Origin: Zanthoxylum bungeanum
Taxonomy: Eukaryota; Streptophyta; Magnoliopsida; Sapindales; Rutaceae
Assembly (NCBI GenBank): GCA_019454045.1
Contig: SKCR01035556.1
Span: 51,833-115,832, forward strand
DNA: 64,000 bases
Direction of reading: 5' to 3'
Position numbers and translations under genes: made by a program. This document shows, one piece after another, positions 1 through 10,996 of this stretch; position 1 is the stretch's first letter; each line of letters begins with the position of its first letter. The notes beneath the pieces were generated by a model. It was not told the origin of the DNA, made no database searches, and saw only the letters and a program-made list of their open reading frames with translations.

Positions 1-2088
1 TAGCATGGGAATGTCATTGCCTATAAGCAATACGTCGTCGACATAAAGGACAATAAAAGTAAGTGCTCTCCCACTAACCTTCTTGTATACACAAGGGTCA
101 TCTACGTTTTGCACGAAATCATATTCTTTTATGATCTCATCAAAACGCTGATTCCATGACCGTGATGCTTGTTTCAATCCATAAATGGATCGATTTAACT
201 TACAAACCTTGTTTGCAAGTCTAGGTACGATAAAACCGTCAGGCTGTTGCATATAAACATCCTCCAAAAGGTTTCCATTAAGGAAAGCGGTTTTAACGTC
301 CATCTGCCATATCTCGTAATCGAAATATGCAGCTATTGCAAGCATTATCCGAATGGATTTAATCATGGCAACAGGTGAGAAGGTTTCGTCATAATCAATA
401 CCATATTGTTGACGATACCCCTTCGCTATAAGCCTAGCTTTGTACGTTTGTACGTTGCCATCCATGTCGGTCTTCTTCTTGAAGATCCATCTGCACCCAA
501 TAGGCTTTATGCCTTCTGGTGCATCAACCAGTGTCCAAACTTGGTTGGCGTACATGGAATCCATCTCGGACTTCATGGCATCTTGCCATAAAGCAGAATC
601 GATATTTTGTATCGCTTCCTCATACGTAGCCGGTTCATTATCCTCAATAAGATTAATATCTACATGAGGTGAGATCAGGAACCCATACCTCTCAGGTACT
701 GTTCTGACTCTCTCCGACCTACGCGGTCCTTGTGTATGTGAAGTTTGTGGTACAGACTCATCCCAGACGGTCTGTTCTTGTTCCGTCGTTGATTCATTGC
801 CAGGAACAGTATCACTACGATCTTCATCGAGTTCTACTTTCCTCCCACTTACCACTGCATTTATAAAATCCTTCTCAAGGAAAAATGCTTCTAGAGCAAC
901 AAATACTTTGTTCTCTTGTGGGTGATAGAAGTAATATCCTTTGGTTTCCCTAGGATATCCTACAAAAAGGCATTTATCAGTTTTGGGTTCAAGTTTGGTA
1001 CTTTCCAAACGTTTAACATGTGCCCAGCATCCCCAAATCTTCAGGAAAGAGAAACCTGGTTTCCTTCCTGTCCATATCTCATATGGAGTCTGTTCAACAG
1101 ACTTCGACGGTACCTTATTCAAAATAAGTATAGCACTGTTTAATGCGTATCCCCAGAAGGATATTGGTAGCTCAGTGCGACTCATCATTGACCTTACCAT
1201 GTCCAACAAGGTGCGGTTTCTCCGTTCGGACACACCGTTTAATTGCGGTGTTCCAGGAGGAGTCCACTGTGAAAGAATACCATATTCTTTCAAGTAATCT
1301 TGAAACTCATAACTTAAGTATTCGCCACCACGGTCTGACCGTAATGTCTTAATACTCTTCCCTGTTTGTTTCTCCACTTCGTGTCGAAACTCTTTGAATT
1401 TCTCAAAAGTTTCCGACTTGTGTCTCATAAGATACACATAACCGTAACGAGATGCATCATCTGTAAAGGTTACGAAGTAGTGAAATCCACCTCTAGCTTG
1501 GCTAGACATGGGCCCGCATACGTCAGTATGAACGAGAGCTAACAGTTCTGTGGCACGTTCACCTTTACCGCTAAAAGGTGATTTAGGCATTTTGCCTAAA
1601 AGACAAGATTCGCAGACGTCATATGAATTGGGATCAAATTCGTCCAAGTACCCACTCTTCGAAAGTGTGGATATGCGAGTCTTGTTAATGTGTCCTAGAC
1701 GACAATGCCACATATAAGCTTCATCTTTTAGATTACTCCTTTTGAGCCTTTTGTTTGTCATTTTAGGAGATTCATTTATATTCAAAATATAAAGACCGTT
1801 ATTTGCAACAGCTGTGCAAATTTCTGCATCATTTTTATATAAATAACACCCAGTGTTTCTAAATACAAAAGTGTAACCCTGCTGGGTTAACAAGGATACA
1901 GATATAATATTCCTAGTTAAACTAGGTACAAAATAACAGTTCAAAAGTTTAAGTGCATGCCCTGAGGGCAGTTCTAAAACAAAAGTCCCTACGGCCAAAA
2001 CAGCAACTGGTGTTCCGTTTCCGACCCGTAGATCCATCTCCCCTGACGCCAGCATCCTGCTATCATGCAGATCCTGCACATCAGTACA
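1..2088 (-). CDS. pol: Copia pol of E: protease end, integrase, RT (partial, open frame)
   Basis: Polyprotein segment that would give protease, integrase and reverse transcriptase for cDNA synthesis and insertion. I read one uninterrupted minus-strand frame from just after a protease frameshift (about 2088) to the window edge. In order: end of protease; the GAG-pre-integrase zinc region with WHCRLGHINKTR (about 1700-1670); the integrase core with FTDDASRYG (about 1475-1450), SDRGGEYLS (about 1345-1318) and GVSERRNRTLLD (about 1237-1202), giving the three catalytic acidic residues; the PRRSERVR linker (about 720-700); then RT with QMDVKTAFLNG (about 305-270) and YVDD at 34-45. The rest of RT and RNase H lie off-window. 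Upstream 1-bp shifts separate it from gag, so the polyprotein as a whole is broken. Confidence 0.85.
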
Positions 2089-2976
2089 ATATGAGCACCA
2101 CAACCAGAATCAAAAATCCAATTTTTAAAATTAGAAGTATTCATATTTATCTCAATAACAAACATACCAGAGGCGATAGCCTTGCCAGCCTTGATATCCT
2201 CCTTCTGCACAATGCTCATTTGGCAGTCACGTTTCCAGTGACCCCTCTTGCCGCAGTTAAGGCAGATGTCGCGAGATTTGTCCTTTGGCTTCCTAGAAGC
2301 CACTGTCAACTTGCCTTTGCCCTTTTTCTTGAACTTCTTCTTCCTCGCACCTTCAATTGCCTTGGGGCCACCCTTTGGCGCATGAGAGGTCGATGCATAA
2401 TGCGCCTCGCGCTTGCTCCCCTTTAGGAGTTCCCTTTCTGACTCCTTCAATACGGATAACAGCTCTCCAAGAGTGTCATCTGTATCCATCAACTTGTAGT
2501 TGATTATGATTTGTTTCCAAGTATCAGGAAGTGACTGCAAGATCATATCTATAGTCAGCTCAGCCTCCAAGACTATTCCATATTGGCCAACTCATCAATA
2601 TCGGCAATCATTTGAGTCCCGTGGGCCTCAACTGATGCGCCGTCTGTCATCCTAGAGCGGAAGAGTTTCCTTACTAGCTCGTACCTCTTCATCCGCTTAT
2701 TGGTGCGGTGAAGATCACGCAATCTTGCCATCATGTTATAGGGATCCAAGTCCCTGTACTGACGTCTGAAATGCTGGGTCATTGCAGCTAGCATAACTGA
2801 CTGAGCTTGGTCACAATCGTCACTATGAGTCTTCCATAACTCTAGCTCCAGTGGCTCAGTGGTTCAGGCGGGAGAGGTCTCTGAATAGTATACAGTATCC
2901 TCTCAGCCCCAAGCACTATCTTGAGGTTCATTTCCCAGTCGGCAAAGTTTGTCCCTTTGAAGACATTATCGCCCAT
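2089..2976 (-). pseudogene. gag: Copia gag and protease start of E, frameshifted
   Basis: Gag would form the virus-like particle and bind RNA. The start is the ATG at 2976-2974, giving MGDNVFKGTNFADWEMNL, the same start region as element A. The frame then breaks near 2865 and again near 2571, each by one base relative to A. Surviving parts are the capsid-like stretch ending SRMTDGASVEAHGTQMIADI (about 2794-2600) and a CCHC zinc knuckle (C-x2-C-x4-H-x4-C) at 2264-2223. The protease motif WIFDSGCGAH follows, with the DSG codons at 2111-2103. One more base is missing near 2088, right after the active site. The downstream pol is intact, so these shifts may be recent mutations or sequence errors. 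Confidence 0.85.
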
Positions 2977-3269
2977 GATTATGTCGCGGATATTACCTTT
3001 GCCAATCATCTTGACAACTATAGTCCAACTATAAAGTCAACGATGTTATGGGTACAGTCAAACTGTTACAAGTAAAATAACAATATATTAGTCCAACTAA
3101 TTATTTAAAATATTGACGAAATAATTTTGAAAGACGCGTAAGGCTAAGTATCTGAACGAAATTGCAAATTCAATAATAGCCTCCCACTATTTTCTTCAAG
3201 TTTCTAACCCTCTGTAGAGAACTCGGGAAATCAAATTTCCTAGTGGGCTAGGATCCCGTTAAATAACAC

Positions 3270-3661
3270 ACAACCTTGACTTTGGCCAATAAAAATTGTA
3301 TGCTATTTAACTTAGGTAGATCTCAATGATCAATTGGATCTCATCCAATTCCTAGATCCGGTTAGGTGGACATCCAAGTCCGAAACATATGTATAATGCC
3401 AATGTAACCATTACATTTTCCTAACCCTATCCTCCGAATCATCTAGGCCTTGGCTTTGGCCAAAAACAAACCTAATGATTCCAGTTAAGCGGGACCCATT
3501 GACGAGGAAAGTTTCGTAATCAATGTCGTTGGACAAAAAGTGATCTTGACTTTGGCCAATAAAAATCACGATTTGGACAAGACACCGATATGCAACAAAA
3601 CTCTCATGATTCAAGTACATCCTTGATTGACAAAGGTCTTGACTTTGGTCAAAAACAAACC
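3270..3661 (-). other. GCCAAAG hairpin array in E leader (4 units)
   Basis: Four sense-strand hairpin candidates at 3635-3661, 3540-3569, 3444-3474 and 3270-3299. Each has the core TTGGCCAAAGYCAAG (the first reads TTGACCAAAG) flanked by a short complementary outer stem. The stems differ: GGT with ACC, GTGAT with ATCAC, TAGGT with GCCTA (one T.G pair), and ACAAT with GTTGT (one T.G pair). In E the spacer before the core is longer (TTTTTA or similar) than in A, B and C. Pairing was read by eye, not computed. Confidence 0.65.
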
Positions 3662-4890
3662 AATGCCAACTTCGGATCTTGAACAAGAACCATTCAATGG
3701 AAGGATATTCGCTTAATATAAATTGAGGGTTTTTCGCGTAATTGGCAACCAATTTATTTATCTTTGTTAGGTCTCATCATCATACACCCTTAAGCATGCT
3801 TCTAAAACATCATAAAGCGCGTAAAGTAGATTAATAGTGATATGCGGATGGCTATATAAACAACTTGTTCCTAGAACAAATCACTCCCTTTCCTCTCCCC
3901 GCTAGCACTATTCTACTACTACCCAATTACATAATACAATAAGAGAAACCTCATTTACATTGAGGGGAATTAGGTGAGAAGAGAATACAAAGAGATAAAG
4001 AGATAAGGCTGGACACGCAGGTCCAATTTATAAATTCCAAATTTACAATAATTTCTAAAATTACCCTTTCCTTCTAATATCCATCCGATATACACTATTC
4101 ATTCATCACATACATATATATTCAAACAAGACATGCTTTTACAACCAATCTAATCCAATTAATTAGTCTTTGTTTAAGTGATCATCCAATGTTCAAACAA
4201 CGGTTTGATTTTGCGCGAGTCCAACTCGATTGAGAATAAGTACATAGGGTACGAATTCGCGAATTATATCGAACTACTTATTAAATCTAATTTAATTCGT
4301 ATTCAATACTAATTCAATTATTTAATTCCAAATTAAATGTTTACACTTTTAATGTTTAAAGACTTAGATTCTAAATCTAATTATTGGGCCTCAAAGCCCA
4401 ACTAACATCCAATGTTGAATTTAATTCAAGTCAAATGGACTTAGAATTGATTTATTAAGGCTTGGGCTTTGGTCAATGTGGGTCAAACCCAATTACCAAG
4501 CCCAAATAAGGAATCACCCTTAAGTGCCATAAAACCAATTTTAAGCCCATAAGGCCCAATTAAATTATTAAAGCCCATTAATTAAATTTTAATATTCCAA
4601 ACATTAAAGTCCAATTAATTAAAGTGTAATACCAAGATTAATGTATAAACCAAATATTTCAAAAATACCCATTTAATTTATTAATCATCATTTTTCAAAA
4701 TAAATGTCCAACATTAATTTAACAAAAATCAACTTCTTTACATGTCCTATGTATTCGGCCAAGGTGAGTTTTTTGTGTCGATTTGTTTTTCAATCCGATT
4801 GAATTATTAATCTACGTCCCGTACACGTTCTAAGTCATCCAATGATCTTAAACACAAAAAAATTTCAATCCACTCCAAGTAGCAACACAT

Positions 4891-5166
4891 TCGGCCAAGG
4901 CATGAATTGGGGAAAAATCATCCAATGCATTTTTCATAAAATTGATTCCATGTATCATCATTCTATATACATGAAAGCATTCTTATTAATCAAATTTCAC
5001 AAGAACATGCTTCAATCAATTTCACCATATCATTCGGCCAAGGTCAAAATTTTGGGGAAAAATCATCCAATGCATTTTTCATAAAATTGATTCCATGTAA
5101 CATCATTCTATATACATGCAAGCATACTTATTCATCAAATTTCACAAGAACATGCTTCAACCAATT
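4891..5166 (-). repeat. 143-bp tandem repeat in E leader, about two copies
   Basis: The word TCGGCCAAGG starts at 4891 and again as TCGGCCAAGG at 5034, a period of 143 bases. The two units share long stretches: GGGGAAAAATCATCCAATG, the block ending ACATGCTTCAA, and the stretch between. It abuts the primer site. Leaders of B, C and H carry related units (150 bp, three copies in C), so the repeat is an element feature with variable copy number. Confidence 0.8.
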
Positions 5167-5206
5167 TTATTCAAATTTTAACCTAAAGTATTTCATGCTT
5201 AACCAT

Positions 5207-5219
5207 GGCTCTGATACCA
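5207..5219 (-). promoter_or_regulatory. Primer binding site of E (initiator Met tRNA)
   Basis: On the minus strand the sequence is TGGTATCAGAGCC, the classic plant Copia primer site complementary to the 3' end of initiator methionine tRNA. It lies a few bases downstream of the LTR end, as expected. Minus-strand cDNA synthesis would start here. Confidence 0.95.
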
Positions 5220-5220
5220 T

Positions 5221-7199
5221 TTTTGGTTTCTATAATATGTCCCAAGGAAAGATTAAGCATATATGAAATACAACAAAAAGAATATATATAAACTATGAAG
5301 TATGGCGGAATCATACTTACAATATTTGTGATGAAGAAAATCAAGCCAAGATGGAAGCTCCAAGGTGGATGATTTTCGGCCAAGGTGAGAAGATGTGGAA
5401 AGCTCCAAGCTTGAGTATTCCAAGCTCTATGATGGTTCCCTATCACCTCTTTTGATCCCTTGAAAGGTGCTAGCCTTGCATGTGAGGAGATGTTCCAAAC
5501 AATCACACTTTCTTCAAGCTTTTGGCAACCAAAATGAAGAAGATGAAGACCAAAAACTGCATGCAGTTTTCGGCCAAGTGAGAGAGAGAAGAGAGATTTT
5601 TCCTTTTTGTTCTTATTGATTTTTGATACCAAAAATCAATTTATATTTATGCCATAATATTATTAAATAATAATAAATCTATGACACAAGCCATGCAAAG
5701 GCTTAGAGTGTCAAACACTCAAATTCCATGCATAACATTAGAGTGTATTATACACTATCACCATGCAATGCATTATCAATAAAATAATACATTTAATGAC
5801 ATGTGTCAGTGGGCCCCACACGTTTCCAAATGAAAGTGGGCCCACGTCCACTCACGCGTTCGGGTTCGATATTTCCGAAATACCGAACTTGCGTCGCGAC
5901 GTTAATTAAATCGAATTTAAATAAATAATCGCGCCTAGCGAAATTATTATTTACGTCGCTAACGAATTAATTCTAAATTAACTCGTATGCCCGAATTAAA
6001 ATCTAATTTTAATTTCGCGTCGAAATCGAATTTCAATTATTATATCGAATATAATAATCTTACTGATTAATTCCAAATTAATCGTTCTCTCTCTCTAAAT
6101 AAGGCACTTTATCCGAGATAAAGTTTCTCCGAAATTAATCCAAGATTAATTAAGTTCGAATCAAATATCATAGGTGAATCTTCAGGAAGCGACCCAAGAG
6201 ATCTCCGGATATGTTGGCAGTAAATACGGTCGTCGGATAATCCGAACACGCACGTACCTCGTACTACGTTCTTACCGATTCACAAGACAAGGTTGGCTTC
6301 TAGCAAAGCGCCATGCCTACCCAATTCTCCAGAAATATTCTTATAGGAATATAAGATCTATATCAAGCGTAGTATACCGTAGTATTGCGTACATCGATCC
6401 AGTATCGGATGATCACATGCTAGGCCTAGGGCTGGAGATGTGTCTGCCCCGTACGAAACATATATCGGACATCAAGCAACTAGTCTCTTTAAATCGGACA
6501 ATCCTGACCTAGTCATATTGTCCCGACGGTTGCAACCTTTTATAGAGTACTAGTTCTGTGTCCTGCGTGATCATCACCTCCATATGTCTGAAGCGATACT
6601 TCCATCTTGACATCACATCCAGTACACTACGATTCTCGATAACCCAGAGAGGTGTACACAGAACCGGTTAAGGTCCCCAACCACCAAAACCAAAGTTTAC
6701 CGATTGTCGCAAGTACTAGCGATGTAAGTCTCAGGTTAAGACAATATACACCTACCCTGATGCGGCCTCCCATAGACACCTAGACATACTACCAATGGGA
6801 TTCCGCGGGGTCTATCCAGAGCGAAGCTGTTTTCCGTACCATCGGTAAAACACAACCTCCTATCGCACTTGCATAAGTATCCAACACTTAAATATATGAG
6901 AACTATGCCGTTGTGCCCTCACAACGTGCACAAGCGCAATACTAGCCTATTCCGCATTATCGATGTCCAGTCTCGATAATACTACGCCTAGGGATATTTA
7001 ATGATTAAACCTTTATGGATTGATACTGTCTCATATCATCTCAATCCAGTACTAATCATATGGACTTTCGCCATTTATATATCAAAGTAAATAATATTTA
7101 CAAAATGGCAAAAGGCAATTTCATTATTACATAGTTAATTTTGTACAATAATACAATATCATTTACAAACAGTGACGCTATGGGACACAATGTCTAACA
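5221..7199 (-). repeat. 5' LTR of E
   Basis: Sense start is TGTTAGACATTGTGTCCC at 7199. The 3' end is near 5221-5224, next to the primer site (exact last base uncertain, because a run of A separates the CA end from the primer site). Length is about 1.98 kb. It holds the inverted-repeat array (about 5890-6165), with perfect 10-bp arms at 6036-6058 and 8-bp arms at 6106-6124, two GTGGGCCC-type words near 5811-5835, and GTGT palindromes at 5706-5760. Forward-strand open frames across 6174-6512 are antisense to the LTR and not treated as genes. Confidence 0.9.
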
Positions 7200-7996
7200 G
7201 CAAAAGGCTCATAATAAAGTGTATTTATTTAATTTAGAATTAAATAAAGAATTAGTATTGAATACAATTTAAATTGGATTTAATATTGTAGTTTGATATA
7301 ATTCAAGAATTCGTACTTTGAGTACTTATTCTTAAAAAGAGTTTGGACTCGCGCAAATAAATCGTTGTTTGAACATTGGATGGTCATTAATTTCAGATTA
7401 ATTAACTGGATTAGATTGATTGATAACATGCTTTGTGTGAATACATGGATGTGATGTATGAATAATGTATATCGGATGGATATTAGATGGGTGAGGGGCA
7501 ATTTTGGAAATTATTGTATAAATTTAGAATTTATTAAATTGGACCTGCGTGTCCAGCCTATTACCTCTTGATTCTTTGTATTCTCTTCTCACCTATTCCC
7601 CTCAATGTAAATGAGGTTTCTTAGAAGTGTTATGTAATGGGGTAGAAGTAAGATTTGTGCTAGAGAGAGCGAGAGGAATGGAGAGATTTGTTCTCGGAAC
7701 AAGTTGTTTTTTCAAAATCATCCGCCATATCATTATTAATTTATTTCCGCGCCTATTATGCTTATAGAATGCATGTTTAAGGGTGTATGATGAGACCTAA
7801 TCAAAGATAATTAATTGGTTGCCAATTACGCGGAAAAACCCTCAACAAATATTAAGCGTTTTCCTTCCATTGAATGATTTCATTCTCAAGATCCAAGATT
7901 GGCACTGGTTTGTTGGAAAAAAAAAAGACATTTGTCCATCGCGGATGTGTTTGAATAATGAAGGCTTTGTTCCATATCGCATGTCTTGTCCAAGTT

Positions 7997-8116
7997 GTGA
8001 TTTGTTGGCCAAAGTCAAGATCACCTTGTCCATCGACATCAATTACGAAGCTTTCCAAGGTCAATGAGTCCGCTTAACTGGAATCATTAAGTTTGTTGTG
8101 CCAAAGCCAAGGCTTA
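7997..8116 (+). other. GCCAAAG hairpins in D leader (2 recognisable)
   Basis: Unit at 7997-8024 pairs GTGAT with ATCAC around TTGTTGGCCAAAGTCAAG. Unit at 8088-8116 pairs TAAGT with GCTTA (one T.G pair) around TTGTTGTGCCAAAGCCAAG. Two further sites expected near 7905 and 8265 are degraded: one lost the core, the other kept TTGGCCAAAGTCAAGG but not the stem. Confidence 0.6.
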
Positions 8117-8942
8117 GTTGATTCAGAGGAAAAAGGTTAGGCAATATATTGGATATATTGGCATATATTAGATATATGTTTCGGACTTGGATGTCCACCT
8201 ACTGGATCTAGGAATTGGATGAGATCCAATTGATCTTAGAGATCTACCTAGTTAAATATCATACAGCGTTGGCCAAAGTCAAGGTTAAGGTTGTGTGTTA
8301 TTAACGGATCCTCGCCCACTAGGTTTCCCGAGTACTCAACAGAGGGTTAGAGGCTCGCCGAAAACTAATGGGAGGCAAGTATTAAATTTGCAATTTCGTT
8401 TAGATACTTGCCAATACAAGCTTTCATTTTTTGTCATTAATAATATTTAATCGTTATTTTAATTAAACAGTTGGACTGTATTCAAACTATTTCATTTATA
8501 GTTGATTATATAATGGGATTATAGTAATCAATATATTTGAATTTAACCAAATAAATTATAGTTGATTATATAGTTAGACTATAGTAATCATTATAATCAA
8601 TAATACCTGAAATCGTTGATTGGATAGTTGGACTATAGCAATCAAGATAACTGAAAGATTAAGATTAGCGTTTAGAACATTAACCTGGATAAAAATGTCT
8701 TTAAACGGCTTTAATTTTCAAATTGGGAATAAAACCTCATGATATAGTCCTGGAAATTGAGAAGTTATTCTATTTGATAGAATTACATCTCGGGCCTAAG
8801 CCCGGAGTTGAGCAAATAACAGAACATGATATTTGGAATATTCATGTGATGATAACTTTAGTGCTCAATCCGTTATGATTGCCGCAATGACTCTTTAATT
8901 CCGTCGTCAGAATTAAGGATTAGATCCTTGTACCATGATGAT

Positions 8943-8947
8943 GAAAT
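8943..8947. repeat. Probable target duplication of A, left copy (GAAAT)
   Basis: The five bases before A's 3' LTR are GAAAT, and the five after its 5' LTR (29258-29262) are GAATT. One mismatch is consistent with an aged duplication. The join is further supported because D leader lies on one side and D gag on the other, both plus strand. Confidence 0.55.
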
Positions 8948-10981
8948 TGTTGGAAATCTAATCCATGTCCCAAAATCAAAAGAGCAAACAAATAAATATA
9001 AATGAATGAACAATATTGAAGTATGGCTGAATCATACTCACAAAGATCGGAATGCGGATGCGTTGATGAAATAAAAACTTATCCTTTGTGCAGTGAGGGT
9101 TCGGCCAAGGTGAGTGGGGAAGCTCCAAGCTTTCTTGATCCTTCCAAGCTCAAGAATTAGTTTCCCATAACACCTTTGTATAACCCCTTGAAGGTGCTAG
9201 CCTTGTGTGAACTTATGCTTTCAAAACAAACACTTTTCTTCAAGTTTTTGCAACAAAAAACCGAAAAATGGAGAGCTGTGAAACCTTCACAGTTTTGGTC
9301 ACTAGAGAGGAAAGATAGAGTGGTTCACGCCACTTTTAGGAGAGAAGATGAAGTGGTTTGTAATGATTTACAAAAAACCTTTTTATATTTTATTTCAAAA
9401 ATAAAATATAATAAATCAAATACCAAAATTGGTATATGATAAGGTCAAAGGTCTATCACTTTAACTTGGAGTGTAATTCACTCTAACTTGGAGTGTAATT
9501 CACTCAAACTTGGAGTGTAATTCACTGTTCCACCAAAAACCCATCATCATAAATTAAAACAATGACAATTGATGTGATGGTTGATGTGACATGTGGACCC
9601 CACTCGATTCTAAATGCGAGTGGGCCCGCGAAACACCCGGGCTCGGGTTCGATAATTCCGAATTAGCGAACTTCCATCGCGACCTTAATTAAACCAAATT
9701 TAATTATATAATTGTGCGTAGCAAAATTACTATTCACGTCGCTAAAGAATTAATTCCAAATTAAATCGTTTGCCCGAATTAAAATCTAATTTTAATTCTT
9801 CGTCGAAATCGAATTTCGTTTAATATATCGAATATATTATTTTAATGATTAATTCCAAATTAATCTTTCTCTCTCTTCAAATAGTACTTTATCCAAGATA
9901 AAGTCTCTCCGCAATTAATCCCAGATTAATTAAGTTCGAATCATACGTCATCGGTGAATCTTCGGGAAGCGACCCAAGAGATCTCTGGATATGTTGGCAG
10001 TAAATACAGTCGTCGGACTATCCGAACACGTACGTACCAAGTACTACATTTTTACCGATTTACAAGACAAGGTTAGCCTCTAGCAAAACGCCATGCCTAC
10101 CCAATTCTCCAGAAATATTCTTACTGGAATATAAGATCTATAACAGGCGTAGTATACCACAGTATAGTGTTATATCGCGATCCAGTATCGGATGATCACA
10201 TGTAAGGCCTGGGGCTGGAGATGTGTCTGCCCCGTACGAAACATATATCGGACATCAAGCAACTAGTCTCTTTGAATCGGATAATCCTGACCTTGTCATA
10301 TTATCCCGATGGTTGCAACCATTATAGAGTACTAGTTCTGTATCCTGCGCGATCATCATCTCATATGTCTGAAGTGATACTCCCATCTTGACATCACACC
10401 CAATACACTACGATTCTCAATAAACCTAGAAGAGGTGTACACATAACCTGTTAAAGTCCTGGACGACCAAAACTAAAGTCTACCGATTGTCGTAAGTACT
10501 AGCGATGCAAGTCTCAGGTTAAGACCATATGCACCTACCCTGAAGCGGACTCCCATAGACACGCAGACATACTACCAATGGGATTCCGCAGGGTCTATCC
10601 AGAGCGAAGCTGTTTTCCGTACCATCGGTAAAAACACAACCTCCTACCGCACTTGCATAAGTATCCTATACTTAAATATATGAGAACTATGCAGTTGTGT
10701 CCTCACAACACGCACAAGTGCAGTACTAGTCTATTCCGCATTATCGATGTCCAATCTCGATAATACTACGACTAGGGATATTTATGATTAAACCTTTATG
10801 GATTGATACTGTCTCATATCATCTCAACCCGGAACTAATCATAGGGACTTTACCATTTACATATCGAAGTAAATAAATTACAAAACGGTAAAAGGCAATT
10901 TCATTACCACATAGTTAATTTTGTACAATAATACAATGTCATTTACAAAATAGTGACGCTATGGGTCATAACTGTCTAACA
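8948..10981 (-). repeat. 3' LTR of A
   Basis: Begins (sense) TGTTAGACAGTTATGACCC at 10981 and ends TTCCAACA at 8948, 2034 bp. Internal landmarks: 22-bp repeats in the U3 part (9463-9527), two GTGGRCCC-type words near 9595-9626, the inverted-repeat array (about 9640-9930) and the conserved GGGTCTATCCAGAGCGAAGC block near 10590. It keeps the 52 bp (9840-9891) that the 5' LTR lost. Confidence 0.92.
9463..9527 (-). repeat. 22-bp tandem repeat, three copies, in A LTR
   Basis: AACTTGGAGTGTAATTCACT starts at 9463, 9485 and 9507. Each unit carries an inverted GAGTG/CACTC pair. The same triplication is in the 5' LTR at about 27790-27855. E and K have related but non-tandem GTGT palindromes at the same place, so this may be an expanded promoter module. 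That is inference; no transcription start is visible. Confidence 0.85.
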
Positions 10982-10996
10982 ATCTCCCACTTGGCC
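10982..10996 (-). promoter_or_regulatory. Polypurine tract of A
   Basis: Sense GGCCAAGTGGGAGAT lies directly before the 3' LTR start TGTTAGAC. This purine run resists RNase H and primes plus-strand DNA in Copia elements. The pol stop codon (TAG at 10998-10996) overlaps its start. Confidence 0.9.

Larger units (their letters stand above)
2977..5206 (-). other. Untranslated leader of E
   Basis: Between primer site and gag ATG there are about 2.2 kb with no convincing coding frame. Reading in the sense (minus) direction it holds a tandem repeat next to the primer site, a stretch rich in GGCCCA/AAGCCCA words (about 4640-4380), the AT-rich inverted repeats at 4280-4380, a CCTCA-type hairpin in the conserved block at 3950-4025, four GCCAAAG hairpins (3661-3270) and the conserved purine word AAATAGTGGGAGGC near 3180-3192. 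The same blocks recur in order in A, B and C, so this is conserved element sequence and not host DNA. Confidence 0.8.
1..7199 (-). mobile_element. Element E: Ty1/Copia retrotransposon, 5' part (right part in window)
   Basis: Read on the minus strand the order is 5' LTR (about 5221-7199), primer site (5207-5219), long leader (2977-5206), gag (2976 downward), protease, integrase and RT, which runs off the window at base 1. This gag-PR-IN-RT order defines Ty1/Copia. The LTR of about 2 kb and leader of about 2.2 kb resemble the Angela/BARE lineage (inference). It is inserted in the leader of plus-strand element D, because D leader sequence resumes at 7200. The other half and 3' LTR lie to the left, so the target duplication cannot be checked. 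The pol frame is still open, which makes E the best-preserved coding copy here. Confidence 0.9.
7200..8947 (+). mobile_element. Element D, leader fragment (left piece)
   Basis: This is the leader of a plus-strand Copia element, matching C's leader block by block: the AT-rich inverted repeats, the hairpin block before CCCCTCAATGTAAATGAGG (about 7600), the GCCAAAG hairpins, the palindrome-bearing word CCCGAGTACTC (about 8327) and the following purine word. Its 5' LTR and primer site lie left of E, off-window. Element A interrupts it at 8948, and D's gag resumes at 29258. D is the oldest host of the nest: it carries E, A (with B inside) and C. Confidence 0.8.

Noticed and set aside
5183..5632. 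149-residue minus-strand frame at the end of E's LTR, with similar frames at 27211 and 43949
   Set aside because: Spans the LTR end and primer site or satellite sequence, has no domain-like motif and is not kept in frame between LTR copies.
6174..6512. Forward open frame antisense to E's LTR, with shorter relatives at 13417, 53771 and 59851
   Set aside because: It lies wholly inside an LTR on the antisense strand, starts on a non-ATG codon, and its length changes between copies through indels. Similarity follows from LTR homology, not coding constraint.
9463..9527. Possible CRISPR-like repeat/spacer pattern
   Set aside because: The 22-bp units are directly tandem, without spacers, and the context is a plant retrotransposon.
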